A stretch of DNA of 64,000 nt from Acuticoccus kalidii (GTDB lineage Bacteria > Pseudomonadota > Alphaproteobacteria > Rhizobiales > Amorphaceae), in assembly GCF_021556395.1 (NCBI RefSeq), contig NZ_JAKGCS010000007.1, positions 124,001 through 188,000 on the forward strand. The letters run 5' to 3'. A program made the position numbers and the translations under genes. Within the stretch, counting starts at the first letter, position 1. Every line of letters begins with the position of its first letter. Of the stretch, positions 8,898 to 18,269 are shown in pieces. The notes beneath the pieces were generated by a model that saw only the letters and a program-made list of their open reading frames with translations, had not been told where the DNA came from and ran no database searches.

Positions 8898-9350
8898 TCA
8901 GGAATCGGGGTCCGATTGGCGCTTGGGTGCGGGTTCGTTGACCCGCTGGGCGGCGATGCGCGCCTCCTCGCTGCCGTCGACAAGTTCCGAACGGGGCGGC
9001 TCGTGGTGATTCGCGAAGGCGATCTCCTCCTGGGCGAGTTCGGTATCGTCGACCGGCTCGGAGCGCTGGTGCGCGCCGTCATGGGCGTTCGCTTCGATCG
9101 CCTCGTCGGCGGCGACGAGGCTGTCGTCGACGAGTTCGGAGGTCTGCGGCTGGCGTTTCTCCATCGCGTAGACGGCTTCCTCGCGGGCGAAATCGCTGTC
9201 CTCGGCGAGCTCCGTTTCGAGATGGGTGCCGGAGGGCTGCGTCGCGTGCGCGGCCTCCCGTCGCTCGAAGGCCGTCATGCTCTCGGGCGCGCGGTCATGC
9301 GCGTGTGTCGCGAACACCCGCGTCAGAAGGCGCTCCAGGGTCTGCTTCAT
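8898..9350 (-). CDS. Acidic repeat protein of unknown function overlapping glmU
   Basis: Unrecognised 150-residue soluble protein. It has a basic amphipathic start (MKQTLERLLTRVFATH) and then four imperfect units beginning at residues 47, 72, 98 and 122, each like E-L/P-V-D-D-S-x-x-A-x-E-E-A-x-x-A-N, with a weaker copy around 24-40. The units are strongly acidic and likely helical; no signal peptide or membrane segment is seen. A good GGAGG lies 12 bases before the ATG. The gene overlaps the last 56 bases of glmU in another frame and sits 245 bases before glmS on the same strand. Protein-level repeat conservation argues that it is truly coding. What it does is unknown; a link with amino-sugar metabolism is only suggested by position. 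Confidence 0.75.
   Translation of the reverse strand: MKQTLERLLTRVFATHAHDRAPESMTAFERREAAHATQPSGTHLETELAEDSDFAREEAVYAMEKRQPQTSELVDDSLVAADEAIEANAHDGAHQRSEPVDDTELAQEEIAFANHHEPPRSELVDGSEEARIAAQRVNEPAPKRQSDPDS
8916..9212 (-). repeat. Four tandem 24-26-residue protein repeats
   Basis: Codes residues 47-145 of the acidic repeat protein. Unit starts at residues 47, 72, 98 and 122 give spacings of 25, 26 and 24. The core is a D-D/G-S/T turn followed by a short helix ending A-N/M. Units differ at the DNA level, so the array is old rather than a recent slippage product. Confidence 0.7.
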
Positions 9351-10692
9351 CGTGGGTCGCTCCCTCCATCGTGTCGGTCGCGGCCGCCGGCCTCGCTGGC
9401 GAGCGATCCGGCTTGTTCACCTGCCGGCCCCGCGCAATCGCGAGGGCATCGGCCGGCACGTCGTCGGTGATCACGCTGCCGGTGCCGATATAAGCGCGAT
9501 CGCCGATCGCTACCGGGGCGACGAGCGCACTATTTGAACCAATGAACGCACCATCCCCGATCTCGGTTCGGAATTTGGTTTTGCCATCATAGTTGCAGGT
9601 GATCGTTCCGGCCCCGAGATTGGCCGATGCGCCGATATTGGCGTCGCCGACATAAGAGAGGTGATTGACCTTCGCCTCCGGCCCGAGAACGGCGTTCTTC
9701 ACCTCGACGAAATTGCCGATCCGCGCCTTCGGGCCGATCGCCGTTCCGGGCCGCAGCCGCGCGAACGGGCCGACCGTGGCGCCCGGCGAGATCACCGCCC
9801 CCTCGATATGGCAGAAGGCGCGGATGATCGCCCCATCGTCCACCGCGACGCCAGGACCGAAGACGACATTCTGCTCGATCAAAACGTCCGTCCCGATCAC
9901 GGTGTCGTGGCTGAAATAGACGGTGTCCGGGGCAAGCAGCGTCGCCGTTTCGAGCGCCTTCTGACGGGCCCGGCGCTGGAAGGCGGCTTCGGCGAGGGCG
10001 AGCTGGGCGCGGTCGTTGACGCCCATGACCTCCTCGAAGTCCGCCATCTCCCAGACGATATTATAGCCGCGCGCATGGCCGATCGCGACGAGATCGGTGA
10101 GGTAGAACTCGCCCTTGGCATTGTCGGAATCGATCGCCGCCAGCGCGTCGAGAGGTTCGCCCGCCCGGATCGCCATGATGCCCGAATTGCACAGCGTGAC
10201 GGCGCGTTCGTCCGCGCTGGCGTCTTTTTCCTCGCGGATCGCGGCGACATGGCCATTGTCGTCGAGGAGGACGCGGCCATAGCCCGTCGGCGTTTCGGTC
10301 TCGAAGGCGAGGACGGCGATGTCGGCGCCGCCATGGACACGGGCGAGAACGCGGTCGATCGTCGCCGCGGCCACCAGCGGATTGTCACCGAAGAGGACGA
10401 CGACGGCCTCGATGTCGTCCGCGAACGCATCCTTGGCCGACAGGACGGCGTGGGCCGTGCCGCGCGGATGATCCTGGACGTGAAGGCTCGCTTTGCCGGC
10501 GACGTCGCCGGGCCAGGTCGCGCCCGTGCCGATAACGAGCGCGGTGCGGCCGATCCCGGCAGCGTCGACCGCCTTCAGGACGTGCGCGATCATCGGCAGA
10601 CCGCCAACCGGGTGCATCACTTTGGGCAGCGCCGAACGCATCCGCGTCCCCTGCCCCGCCGCCAGAACCACCGCGAGAGATCGTGAATTCAA
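9295..10692 (-). CDS. glmU: Bifunctional UDP-GlcNAc pyrophosphorylase / glucosamine-1-phosphate acetyltransferase
   Basis: Acetylates glucosamine 1-phosphate and couples it to UTP to give UDP-GlcNAc. The N-terminal Rossmann-like domain has the LAAGQGTRMRSALPKV signature; the C-terminal half is a left-handed beta helix of hexapeptide repeats (IGDGAFIGSNSALVAPV). The start is a TTG at 10692 (reading LNSRSLAVVLAAGQG) because AAGGGAG lies eight bases before it and the upstream frame is Arg-rich and unlike the family. The roughly 45-residue tail after RGRQVNKP is rich in Ala/Asp and unlike the usual C-terminus; its last part is read through the start region of the downstream repeat gene. Divergent from the exported protein at 10864. 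Confidence 0.96.
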   Translation of the reverse strand: MNSRSLAVVLAAGQGTRMRSALPKVMHPVGGLPMIAHVLKAVDAAGIGRTALVIGTGATWPGDVAGKASLHVQDHPRGTAHAVLSAKDAFADDIEAVVVLFGDNPLVAAATIDRVLARVHGGADIAVLAFETETPTGYGRVLLDDNGHVAAIREEKDASADERAVTLCNSGIMAIRAGEPLDALAAIDSDNAKGEFYLTDLVAIGHARGYNIVWEMADFEEVMGVNDRAQLALAEAAFQRRARQKALETATLLAPDTVYFSHDTVIGTDVLIEQNVVFGPGVAVDDGAIIRAFCHIEGAVISPGATVGPFARLRPGTAIGPKARIGNFVEVKNAVLGPEAKVNHLSYVGDANIGASANLGAGTITCNYDGKTKFRTEIGDGAFIGSNSALVAPVAIGDRAYIGTGSVITDDVPADALAIARGRQVNKPDRSPARPAAATDTMEGATHDEADPGAPSDAGVRDTRA

Positions 10693-10863
10693 GGCCGGCT
10701 CCCTTCGTCTGTCTTCATTCGCCCCCGCTCGCCGAATCGAATGGGGACAGGGCCTGTTCCCGCATTCGCACCGACGCAGCAAGGGTGCTTTTGTATGGCT
10801 GGATCGTTAAGCTCGCGCGACGTTCCCGTTCCGGCGACCGCCATCGCCGCCAGGAGTACATCT

Positions 10864-12009
10864 ATGCGCTTGGTTTGCCTCGCTCTTCTCGCCTTCGCCG
10901 CCTCGCCCGCCGCCGCTTTCGAGCCGACCGGCTCCATCGTCGCCGATGCGCTCCTCAACACGCTCGAACGCAGCGGCTATCGCGACGTCACCGTCGCCTC
11001 GGTCAATCGCTCGGGCGACACGACCGCGATCGAGACGATCACCGGCACGGGCATCGACAGCGGCGCGGAGATGACGATATCGCGCGCCGAGATCGTGAAC
11101 GGCGTCGTCAATGCCGACAACGAGCTCATCGCCGATACGATCGTCTATGAAGGAACGCGCGTCGAGGGGGAGAACGGCACCCCGCCCTCCACCGTCGGCC
11201 GCGTCATGATCGAGGGGGCGCGCTACCCGATCAGCGAGGCGACCGGCGAAGGGCTGACGAGCCTTTTCGGCACGTTCGAGCGGGTCACCGTCGACGATGT
11301 CAGCGCCCGGGCCGATCGCGGCGACCTCGTGACGATCGACAAAATGATGGTCGAAATCGAAGAGCGCGATCTCGAGACCGCCGCCGCGGGCCGTGTCGCG
11401 ATCGAGGGGCTCGGCTTTGACGTCTCGCTCTGGGAAGAGCCCGCGGCGAGCCAGATGCGCGCGCTCGGCTACGACACGGTCGCGATCGACCTTGCCGCCT
11501 CCGGCCGCTGGGAAGCGGCGACCGGCAACGCCGTCGTGCGGGACGTGCGCGTCGCGATGGAGGATCTCGGCGCGCTGACGCTCACCGGCGACATCGACGG
11601 GCTGACCGCCTCGACCGTCGCCGCCCTACAGGTGAGCATGGAGGATCTGCCGCGGATGCTGCAGCTCCTCCAATCGGTGACGATCTCCAACCTCGCCCTC
11701 ACCTATACCGACGCGGGCCTCACCCCGCGCCTTCTCGAACAATTGGCCGCCGCCAACGACGCGCCCGTCGAAGCGGTGACGCAAAGCCTCGTCGCGACGA
11801 TCCCCGACGCGCTCGCGATCATCAACGCGCCCCGCTTCACTGAAATGGTGCAGTCGGCCGCCCGAACCTTCCTTGACGATCCCGGCACGCTGCGCGTCAG
11901 CGCCGCGCCGCCGCAGCCGATTTCGATCGCCCAGCTCATGGGCGCGGTGATGATGGGCCCGCAAACCCTGCCGACCCTCCTCAATCTCGAGATCAGCGCA
12001 CAGCCGTGA
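10864..12009 (+). CDS. Exported protein of unknown function, coupled to an S58 peptidase
   Basis: I do not recognise this 381-residue protein. A signal peptide is clear (MRLVCLALLAFAASPAAAF, cut near residue 18-19), so the product is periplasmic or surface-exposed. The mature part is acidic, rich in Ala, Ile, Thr and Glu, with recurring phrases such as VTVASVNRSGDTTAIETITGTG that suggest beta-structure; there is no membrane anchor, lipobox or cysteine-rich motif. AGGAG precedes the ATG by seven bases. Its TGA overlaps the GTG of the next gene (GTGA), which implies coupled translation with the peptidase-like protein. It could be a structural or substrate-binding periplasmic protein; function is open. 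Confidence 0.75.
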   Translation: MRLVCLALLAFAASPAAAFEPTGSIVADALLNTLERSGYRDVTVASVNRSGDTTAIETITGTGIDSGAEMTISRAEIVNGVVNADNELIADTIVYEGTRVEGENGTPPSTVGRVMIEGARYPISEATGEGLTSLFGTFERVTVDDVSARADRGDLVTIDKMMVEIEERDLETAAAGRVAIEGLGFDVSLWEEPAASQMRALGYDTVAIDLAASGRWEAATGNAVVRDVRVAMEDLGALTLTGDIDGLTASTVAALQVSMEDLPRMLQLLQSVTISNLALTYTDAGLTPRLLEQLAAANDAPVEAVTQSLVATIPDALAIINAPRFTEMVQSAARTFLDDPGTLRVSAAPPQPISIAQLMGAVMMGPQTLPTLLNLEISAQP

Positions 12010-12983
12010 GCCATATTCTGGACGTTCCCGGCCTCAAGGTCGGACATGCAAGCGATGACCGCGCGCCGTCCGGGGTGAGCGTCATCGTGATGGACGAGCC
12101 GGCCGTCGCCTCCTGCGCGATCCATGGCGGTGCGCCCGGCACGCGGGAGACCGACGCCCTCGCCCCCGAGGCGCTCGGCGCGCCAGTCGACGCGATCTGC
12201 CTGTCGGGCGGCTCGGCCTTCGGGCTCGCCGCGGCGGACGGGGTGCAACTCGCCCTCGCCGAGCGCGGACGCGGCTTTGCCGTGCGGGGCCATCGGGTGC
12301 CGATCGTTCCGGGCGCCATCATCTTCGACCTCAACGGCCCGCGGCCCGATTATCGCGCCCTCGGCATGGCGGCAACCGCCGCCGCGCTCGACGGCCCGGA
12401 CGACCGGCGCCTCGGCACCGTCGGCGCCGGCACCAACGCGATGACGGCGGGGTTCAAAGGCGGCTTCGGCTCGGCCTCGGCGCGCGTCGGCGCGGCGACG
12501 GTCGGCGCGGTCGCGATCGTCAACGCCGTCGGATCGGTGACGGCGGCGAACGGGCCGTGGTTCCGTGCCGCCCCCTTCGAGGTGGGCGGCGAGTTCGGTG
12601 GCCTCGGCACCGCGCCGGAGGCGGATTTTGCGACCATCCGCACCAAGCACGGGGCGGCGCAGGGCTCGAACACCGTGATCGCGGCGATCGTCACCGACGC
12701 GCGCCTCACCCGCGCAGAGGCAAAGCGCCTCGCAATCACCGGCCATGACGGCTTCGCGCTGTCGATCTTCCCCTCCCACACGATCCTCGACGGGGACACG
12801 TTGTTCGTGGCGAGCACGGGGCGCGTTGCGGGTCCAGCCGATCCGCGCGAGCAGGTCGCCCTGGCGGCGACGGCGACCACGGTGCTCGCCCGCGCGATCG
12901 CCCGCGCGGTCTATGAGGCGAGCCCAGCCGACGGCGACCGCTTCCCGACATGGCGTAGCGTCTACGGCGCCTCACACGGCTGA
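12006..12983 (+). CDS. P1/S58 family peptidase (DmpA/NylC-like N-terminal-nucleophile hydrolase)
   Basis: Members of this family self-cleave to expose an N-terminal Ser or Thr and act as aminopeptidases or oligoamide hydrolases. The 325-residue protein shows VPGLKVGHA at the start, the CLSGGSAFGL loop at about 65-73, GTVGAGTNAMTAGFKGG at about 137-153, and NTV at 222-224. By analogy with NylC, cleavage is expected between N222 and T223. The start is the GTG at 12006, whose GTGA overlaps the stop of the exported protein. No signal peptide, so it is cytoplasmic unless carried otherwise. The substrate cannot be read from sequence. Confidence 0.88.
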   Translation: MSHILDVPGLKVGHASDDRAPSGVSVIVMDEPAVASCAIHGGAPGTRETDALAPEALGAPVDAICLSGGSAFGLAAADGVQLALAERGRGFAVRGHRVPIVPGAIIFDLNGPRPDYRALGMAATAAALDGPDDRRLGTVGAGTNAMTAGFKGGFGSASARVGAATVGAVAIVNAVGSVTAANGPWFRAAPFEVGGEFGGLGTAPEADFATIRTKHGAAQGSNTVIAAIVTDARLTRAEAKRLAITGHDGFALSIFPSHTILDGDTLFVASTGRVAGPADPREQVALAATATTVLARAIARAVYEASPADGDRFPTWRSVYGASHG

Positions 12984-13391
12984 CGGCCGGCACGACCACG
13001 TGTCGGCGAACGGGAAAGATTGAGCCGGGTTCGATCCCCGCGCGACAGAGCGCCTCGCGCCGCAACACCGCTCGCTTTGAATAGTCCGCCTCCGGGTCCG
13101 CCTCGATCCGGCGCGTTCGGTAGCCCACGCCCTCGCACAGTCCGCCGTGACGGATTTGTGATCTTTCGTTGTCCGCATTGCGGATGACCGGCGATGCGGG
13201 CGCCCTCGCGGAGGATATTCAGCTTCATTATAGGCGAGGACTTCGGTTCATCACCCAGCCATGTGTCGATCCCGTGGCACACCGAGGCATAAAAAGGGTT
13301 TCCCCTTTTAATTCCTAAACCCGTACGATACAGGCTTCGAGATTGCCTCCAGCGTTGCCGGATAGCCTCGTCGAGTCGGAGAAATTTCCCT
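12984..13391. other. Gene-free stretch before the acyltransferase gene
   Basis: No supportable gene on either strand. A short AT-rich hairpin, AAAAGGG/CCCTTTT at 13292-13309, could be a weak terminator or part of the leader of the downstream gene. The region around 13285-13330 is noticeably AT-richer than its surroundings, as expected of a promoter. Confidence 0.5.
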
Positions 13392-14606
13392 GTGAGAGGA
13401 CATCGTTTTACGACCCTCGACAGCTTTCGTGGGCTGTTCGCTGTCGCTGTTGCCTTATTTCATTTGCCGGTTGCCTACAGCGTCCAGGGCAGTCCGCTTC
13501 TGCGCTACGCCTATCTCTACGTGGACTTCTTTTTCGTCCTGTCCGGCTTCGTGATGTCGTTCGCGTTCTCGCAGGCGATCACCACACGGACGATGCTGCC
13601 CTTCATCGTGCGCCGCTTCGGCCGGTTGTGGCCGCTGCACGCCTCGATCATCCTCGGCTTCGTCCTCATCGAGGCGCTGCTTCTTCTCGCCCCCGCCCCG
13701 CCGCCGGGAGAGGCCGGGGCCAAGATCCCCTTCACAGGCGCCTTCAGCCTCGACCTTCTCGCCCAGCAGCTCCTCTTCCTCGACGGCTTCGGGCTATCGG
13801 AGATCATCGGCTGGAATATTCCGAGCTGGTCGATCAGTGCCGAATTCTGGGTCTGCGTGCTGTTCGCGCTGGTCTTCGCCGCCTTCCGCAAACAAGGCGT
13901 CGTGGTAATGGGCGGGCTCGGCGCCGTCGCGGGGCTCGTGATCGTCGCCTTCGCCGATGGGACGATGGACACCAATATCGACCTCGGCTTCGTGCGCTGC
14001 GTCTATGGTTTCGCCGCCGGCTGCGTCACCTTCGCGATCTACAGGCGGCGCCAGGACGCCTGGTCGAACTCGGCGGTGGAGATCGCCATGGTGGTGGCGG
14101 CGCTCCTTTATGTCTGGGCGGCCGGGCCGAACGTATGGGGCTATGCCGCGCCGCTCGTCTTCAGCGTCGTGATCTATGTCTTTGCGGTGTCGACGGACGG
14201 GATCGTGTCGCGTCTCCTGCGCGCCCGCTGGCTTCAGACGATCGGCGAGCGCTCCTATTCGATCTATCTCATCCATTCGCTCGTGATCTACCTGATGCTC
14301 ATCGTCTGCACCGGCATCGAGCGGCGCACAAGCATCGAGATCATCGGCGCCGTTCCCGGCCAAGTGATCCCCGTGATCGACGCCGCCGGGCCTTATGCTC
14401 TGTGGGTGAACAATGCGATCACGGCCTTCTACGTCTTCCTCGTCGTCTATCTGGCCGGCGTCACCTACCGGCGGATCGAGGTGCCGACGCGCAATTTCTT
14501 CAACCGCATCGCCGGCCGCGTGCGTCCGGTCTCCGACGGGACGGGCGGGATCGCGGCGGCCGAGGCCGCGGCCCCTGTCGTGAAGGGGGGCGCCGCCGGG
14601 CGTTGA
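13392..14606 (+). CDS. Acyltransferase 3 family membrane protein (OafA/YrhL type)
   Basis: Multi-pass inner-membrane protein of the family that O-acylates surface polysaccharides, lipid A or other glycans. It starts MRGHRFTTLDSFRGLFAVAVALFHLP, where the R near residue 13 and the H near residue 23 are the family's conserved N-terminal pair, followed by YVDFFFVLSGFVMS. About ten hydrophobic segments are spread over 404 residues, and the tail is soluble and Ala-rich. The start is a GTG at 13392 with GGAG about ten bases upstream. It stands alone, ending at a bidirectional terminator shared with the convergent oxidoreductase gene. The acceptor is not predictable. Confidence 0.88.
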   Translation: MRGHRFTTLDSFRGLFAVAVALFHLPVAYSVQGSPLLRYAYLYVDFFFVLSGFVMSFAFSQAITTRTMLPFIVRRFGRLWPLHASIILGFVLIEALLLLAPAPPPGEAGAKIPFTGAFSLDLLAQQLLFLDGFGLSEIIGWNIPSWSISAEFWVCVLFALVFAAFRKQGVVVMGGLGAVAGLVIVAFADGTMDTNIDLGFVRCVYGFAAGCVTFAIYRRRQDAWSNSAVEIAMVVAALLYVWAAGPNVWGYAAPLVFSVVIYVFAVSTDGIVSRLLRARWLQTIGERSYSIYLIHSLVIYLMLIVCTGIERRTSIEIIGAVPGQVIPVIDAAGPYALWVNNAITAFYVFLVVYLAGVTYRRIEVPTRNFFNRIAGRVRPVSDGTGGIAAAEAAAPVVKGGAAGR

Positions 14607-14638
14607 GGCACTTTTCCCCGCCGGGGTGCGCGCCAAAG

Positions 14639-14664
14639 AAAAAGCCGCCCGAGGGCGGCTTTTT
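14639..14664. terminator. Bidirectional terminator between acyltransferase and iorAB-like gene
   Basis: GCCGCC/GGCGGC stem with a CGAG loop flanked by five A (14639-14643) and five or more T (14660-14665). It works on both strands, closing two convergent genes. Confidence 0.88.
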
Positions 14665-14690
14665 TGTGTGAGGTCGGGGCGCAGGTCGGC

Positions 14691-17600
14691 CTACTCGGCG
14701 GCCATCGGCAGCGCGTGGCTCTCTTCGAGCTGGCTGATCAGCACGTCGCGCTTTTTCATGGCGGCGCGGCGGTTCTCCTCTTTCACCGGCCCGAACCCGC
14801 GCACCGTCTGCGTGACGCGGACGAGTTCGCACAACAGACCGTAAGGCGCATGGCCGAGCTCGGCCTCCGCTCGCGCGATATCGGCGAAGACGAGATCGAT
14901 CAGCGCCCGCTCGCTCTGCCGCTCGGCGCTGCGGCCGAACGGATCGAAGCGGGTGCCGCGCAAGCCCTTGAAGCGCGTCATCACCCGCAAGAGCGGAAAC
15001 ACCCACGGGCCGAACGCGCGTTTCTTGGGCCGGCCGGTCGCCGGATCGGTGCGCGAGATCAGCGGCGGGGCGAGCATCAGCCGGATCGATTTCGGATCGT
15101 CGAACTCGGCCTTCAGCTTGTCCCAATAAGCGGGATCTGAATAAAGCCGCGCGACCTCGTACTCGTCCTTGTAGGCCATCGCCCGGAAAAGGCTCTCGAC
15201 CGCCATCGAGGTGAGGCGCAGGCTCGACTGGCCGCGCGCGGCGTCGGCCGCCTTCAGCCGCTCCACCGTCGCGGTGAAGCGCTCGGCATAGGCGGCATCC
15301 TGATAGGCGGTCAGCTCCTTCGCGAGGTGGGCGATCCGCTCCTCGAGCGGCACAGGCTCCACCGTCGCCCGCTTGCCGACCGCAGACAGGATCGCCTCCG
15401 GGTTCGCCGCGAGGATGCGGCCGGCGTGGAAGGCGGCGATATTCGGCTTCACGGCCGCGCCGTTGAGGGTGATCGCCTCGATGATGGCTTCTTGCGAGAT
15501 CGGCAGCCCACCCGACTGATAGGCGACGCCGACAAGCATCATGTTCATGAAGATCTGATCGCCGAAGAGCTGCTCGGCGACGAAGGCGGCGTCGACCGGC
15601 TCAAAGGCCTTCGTCCCGTCCTTCAGCGTCTTCGTCATGCGCATCTCGTCGAAGGAGAGGACGCGCTTGGTCACGAACTCGGCCGTCGGCTGCACCTTGG
15701 TGTTGGCGACGGCGAGGGTGCGGTCGGGCGATAGCATCGACAAGGAATCGGCGTTGCAGGCGACCAGCATGTCCGATGCGATGATGGTGTCGAGCGAGGC
15801 GGCGGGAATGCGCGGCCCGGCGATCGCCATATCGGCGGGGGCGAAGCGGACATGGCTCGTCACCGGCCCGTTCTTCTGGGCAAGGCCCGTCATGTCGAGC
15901 GTCGAGACGGTAATGCCGTCGACATGGCCCGCCATCGCGAGCACCGCGCCGACGGTCGTGACGCCGAAGCCACCGATCCCGGTGATGAGGACATTGTGCA
16001 TCCCGGTGAGGGTCGGCAGCGTGGGCGCAGGCAACGCGTTCGCGAGGCCTTCGACGTCGAGCGCCACGGTGTCGACCTTGCGAAGGCCGCCCCCTTCGAC
16101 CCAGGCGAAGGACGGACAAAAGCCCTTCACGCAGGAATAATCCTTGTTGCAGGTGGATTGGTTGATCGTCCGCTTCTCGCCGAATGCCGTCTGAAGCGGC
16201 TCGACCGAGATACAGTTCGACTGAACCGAGCAGTCGCCGCACCCCTCGCAGACCCTGTCATTGATGAAGAGGCGGCGGGCCGGATCCTCGTAAGTCCCCT
16301 TCTTGCGGCGCCGGCGCTTTTCGGCCGCGCAGGTCTGATCGTAGATGATGGCCGAAACGCCCGAAAAGGCCGCAAGCTCCTCCTCGATCGGCAACAGCTC
16401 GTCGCGGTGGAGGACGGGCACGCCGCGGGCGATATCGCGCCGGCCTTCATAAAGTTCCGGCCGCTCGGAGAGGACGACGATCCGCTCGACCCCCTCCGCC
16501 TCGAGCTGACGGGTGAGTGCGGGCACCGTGAGCGGCCCGTCGACCGGCTGACCGCCGGTCATCGCGACTGCATCGTTGAAGAGGATCTTGTAGGTGACGG
16601 GCACCTTCGCGGAGATCGCCTGACGGATCGCGAGGATGCCGGAATGATAATAGGTGCCGTCACCGATATTGACGAACATGTGCTTGTCGCGGCTGAAGAG
16701 CGACTCGCCGACCCACGGCACACCCTCCCCGCCCATCGCGACCTGGCCGTCGGTGGTGCGGTTGTTGATCTCCGTCATCGCGTGGCAGCCGATTCCGGGC
16801 ATCGCGCGGGCGCCCTCCGGCACTTTGGTCGAGGTGGAATGCGGGCAGCCGGAACAGAAGAAGGCGGTGCGCTGGCCGCCTTCGGCATGGCCCGCCGCCC
16901 ATGCGGCGCGCTCGACGAGCTGCATCGCGGTGCCGCGCATCTGGAGATCGTCTTCCGCACCCGGAATGACGGCGAGCAGCGCCTGGACGATGTCCTGCGG
17001 GCGCAGCTCCAGCACGTCGGACAGGAAATGCTCCCCGTTCGGCCGGTGCTTGCCCCAGATGGCGGGGCGCAATCCGTCGGGAAGGCCATAGAGCGCATCT
17101 TTGATCTGCGGCTCCATGAAGGCCCGCTTGTGCTCCATGACGACGAGCGTCTCTTTCCCGCGCGCAAAGCGGGTGAGCGCCACGGGGTCGAGCGGCCAGG
17201 GCACGGCGACCTTGTAGACGGCGATGCCGAGGGCGCGCGCCCGCTCCTCGTCGATCCCCATGAGGTCGAAGGCCTGGAGGAGGTCGCGATAGACCTTGCC
17301 CGTCGCGACGAAGCCGATGCGGCCGCGCTCGCTGCCGAAGGTCACGCGGTCGAGATTGTTCGCCCGCACATAGGATTGGACGGCGGGAAGCCGGTGCTCG
17401 CGCATCAGCCGCTCGGTCTCCAGGCGGTTGCCGAGAAGGAGCGGCCGGTTGATCTCGTGCTCGCGGCGCGGATCGTCCGCCTCGGGACGCACGAATGTGA
17501 GCCGGTCGGGATCGACGTCGACGAGGCCCGAAGCGTCCATCGTATCGGCGACGCAGATGATGCCGGTCCAGTTGCCCGCATAGCGGGAGAGCTGGATGCC

Positions 17601-18155
17601 GTGGATGCCGTAATCGAGCACGTCCTGCAGGTCGCAGGGATTGAAGAAGGGCATCTCGAAATGCTGGAGCGCGAATTCCGATTGCGCCGGCAGGATCGAG
17701 GATTTCGCGAGGAGATCGTCGCCGCAAAGGGCGAGCGCGCCGCCATGGCGGGCGGTGCCGGAGGCGTTCGCCTGCTTCAGCGCGTCGCCTGCCCGGTCGA
17801 CGCCGGGGGCCTTGCCGTACCAGATGCCGACGACCCCGTCATAGTCGGAGCCCTTGCCGTGAAGGGAGATCTTTTGCGTTCCCCACACGGCGTGAGCGCC
17901 GAGCTCTTCGTTGACGCCGGCGCGAAAATGGATGTCGAGCGGCAAGAGGCGCTTTTCATTGCGCACCAGCTCCTGGTCGACACCGCCGAGCGGGGAGCCG
18001 CGATACCCGGAAAAGAACGCCGCCGTCTTGAGCCCGGCCGCGTCGTCCATTCGCCGTTGATCGATCGCAATACGCAGCAGCGCTTGGATCCCGGTCAAAT
18101 AAACCCGGCCACGGTCCAGCTCGTACTTGTCGTTCAAGCTCACGTCGCGAGTCAT
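14691..18155 (-). CDS. Indolepyruvate ferredoxin oxidoreductase, fused alpha-gamma (IorAB-type)
   Basis: Oxidatively decarboxylates aryl or other 2-oxo acids to acyl-CoA with reduction of ferredoxin. The 1154-residue protein has an N-terminal pyrimidine-binding part (FFSGYRGSPLGGVDQE at about 48-62), the thiamine-diphosphate site around NIGDGTYYHSG (496-506), iron-sulfur cysteines at 636, 639, 642, 648 and again 669, 675, 680, and a C-terminal gamma domain beginning near GIGGFGVTTVG (about 715). AGAGGGG lies before the ATG. The gene is divergent from an Lrp/AsnC regulator that starts about 110 bases away, suggesting control by an amino acid. The fused form is common in proteobacteria; the exact substrate is unproven. 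Confidence 0.94.
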   Translation of the reverse strand: MTRDVSLNDKYELDRGRVYLTGIQALLRIAIDQRRMDDAAGLKTAAFFSGYRGSPLGGVDQELVRNEKRLLPLDIHFRAGVNEELGAHAVWGTQKISLHGKGSDYDGVVGIWYGKAPGVDRAGDALKQANASGTARHGGALALCGDDLLAKSSILPAQSEFALQHFEMPFFNPCDLQDVLDYGIHGIQLSRYAGNWTGIICVADTMDASGLVDVDPDRLTFVRPEADDPRREHEINRPLLLGNRLETERLMREHRLPAVQSYVRANNLDRVTFGSERGRIGFVATGKVYRDLLQAFDLMGIDEERARALGIAVYKVAVPWPLDPVALTRFARGKETLVVMEHKRAFMEPQIKDALYGLPDGLRPAIWGKHRPNGEHFLSDVLELRPQDIVQALLAVIPGAEDDLQMRGTAMQLVERAAWAAGHAEGGQRTAFFCSGCPHSTSTKVPEGARAMPGIGCHAMTEINNRTTDGQVAMGGEGVPWVGESLFSRDKHMFVNIGDGTYYHSGILAIRQAISAKVPVTYKILFNDAVAMTGGQPVDGPLTVPALTRQLEAEGVERIVVLSERPELYEGRRDIARGVPVLHRDELLPIEEELAAFSGVSAIIYDQTCAAEKRRRRKKGTYEDPARRLFINDRVCEGCGDCSVQSNCISVEPLQTAFGEKRTINQSTCNKDYSCVKGFCPSFAWVEGGGLRKVDTVALDVEGLANALPAPTLPTLTGMHNVLITGIGGFGVTTVGAVLAMAGHVDGITVSTLDMTGLAQKNGPVTSHVRFAPADMAIAGPRIPAASLDTIIASDMLVACNADSLSMLSPDRTLAVANTKVQPTAEFVTKRVLSFDEMRMTKTLKDGTKAFEPVDAAFVAEQLFGDQIFMNMMLVGVAYQSGGLPISQEAIIEAITLNGAAVKPNIAAFHAGRILAANPEAILSAVGKRATVEPVPLEERIAHLAKELTAYQDAAYAERFTATVERLKAADAARGQSSLRLTSMAVESLFRAMAYKDEYEVARLYSDPAYWDKLKAEFDDPKSIRLMLAPPLISRTDPATGRPKKRAFGPWVFPLLRVMTRFKGLRGTRFDPFGRSAERQSERALIDLVFADIARAEAELGHAPYGLLCELVRVTQTVRGFGPVKEENRRAAMKKRDVLISQLEESHALPMAAE

Positions 18156-18269
18156 CGAATCGCCCCTCTTGGGTCGGTAATCGTCTCCCTTTAAAAGTGT
18201 TCCATCTTGAGTAGATTTTTCATGCTAAATGAGGCACTGGATCGCTCATGTGAGCAAAATGGTTCGCCT

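Noticed and set aside
8630..9470. Plus-strand frames opposite the repeat protein and glmU end
   Set aside because: Antisense shadows; the minus-strand frame carries the repeats and the ribosome binding site.
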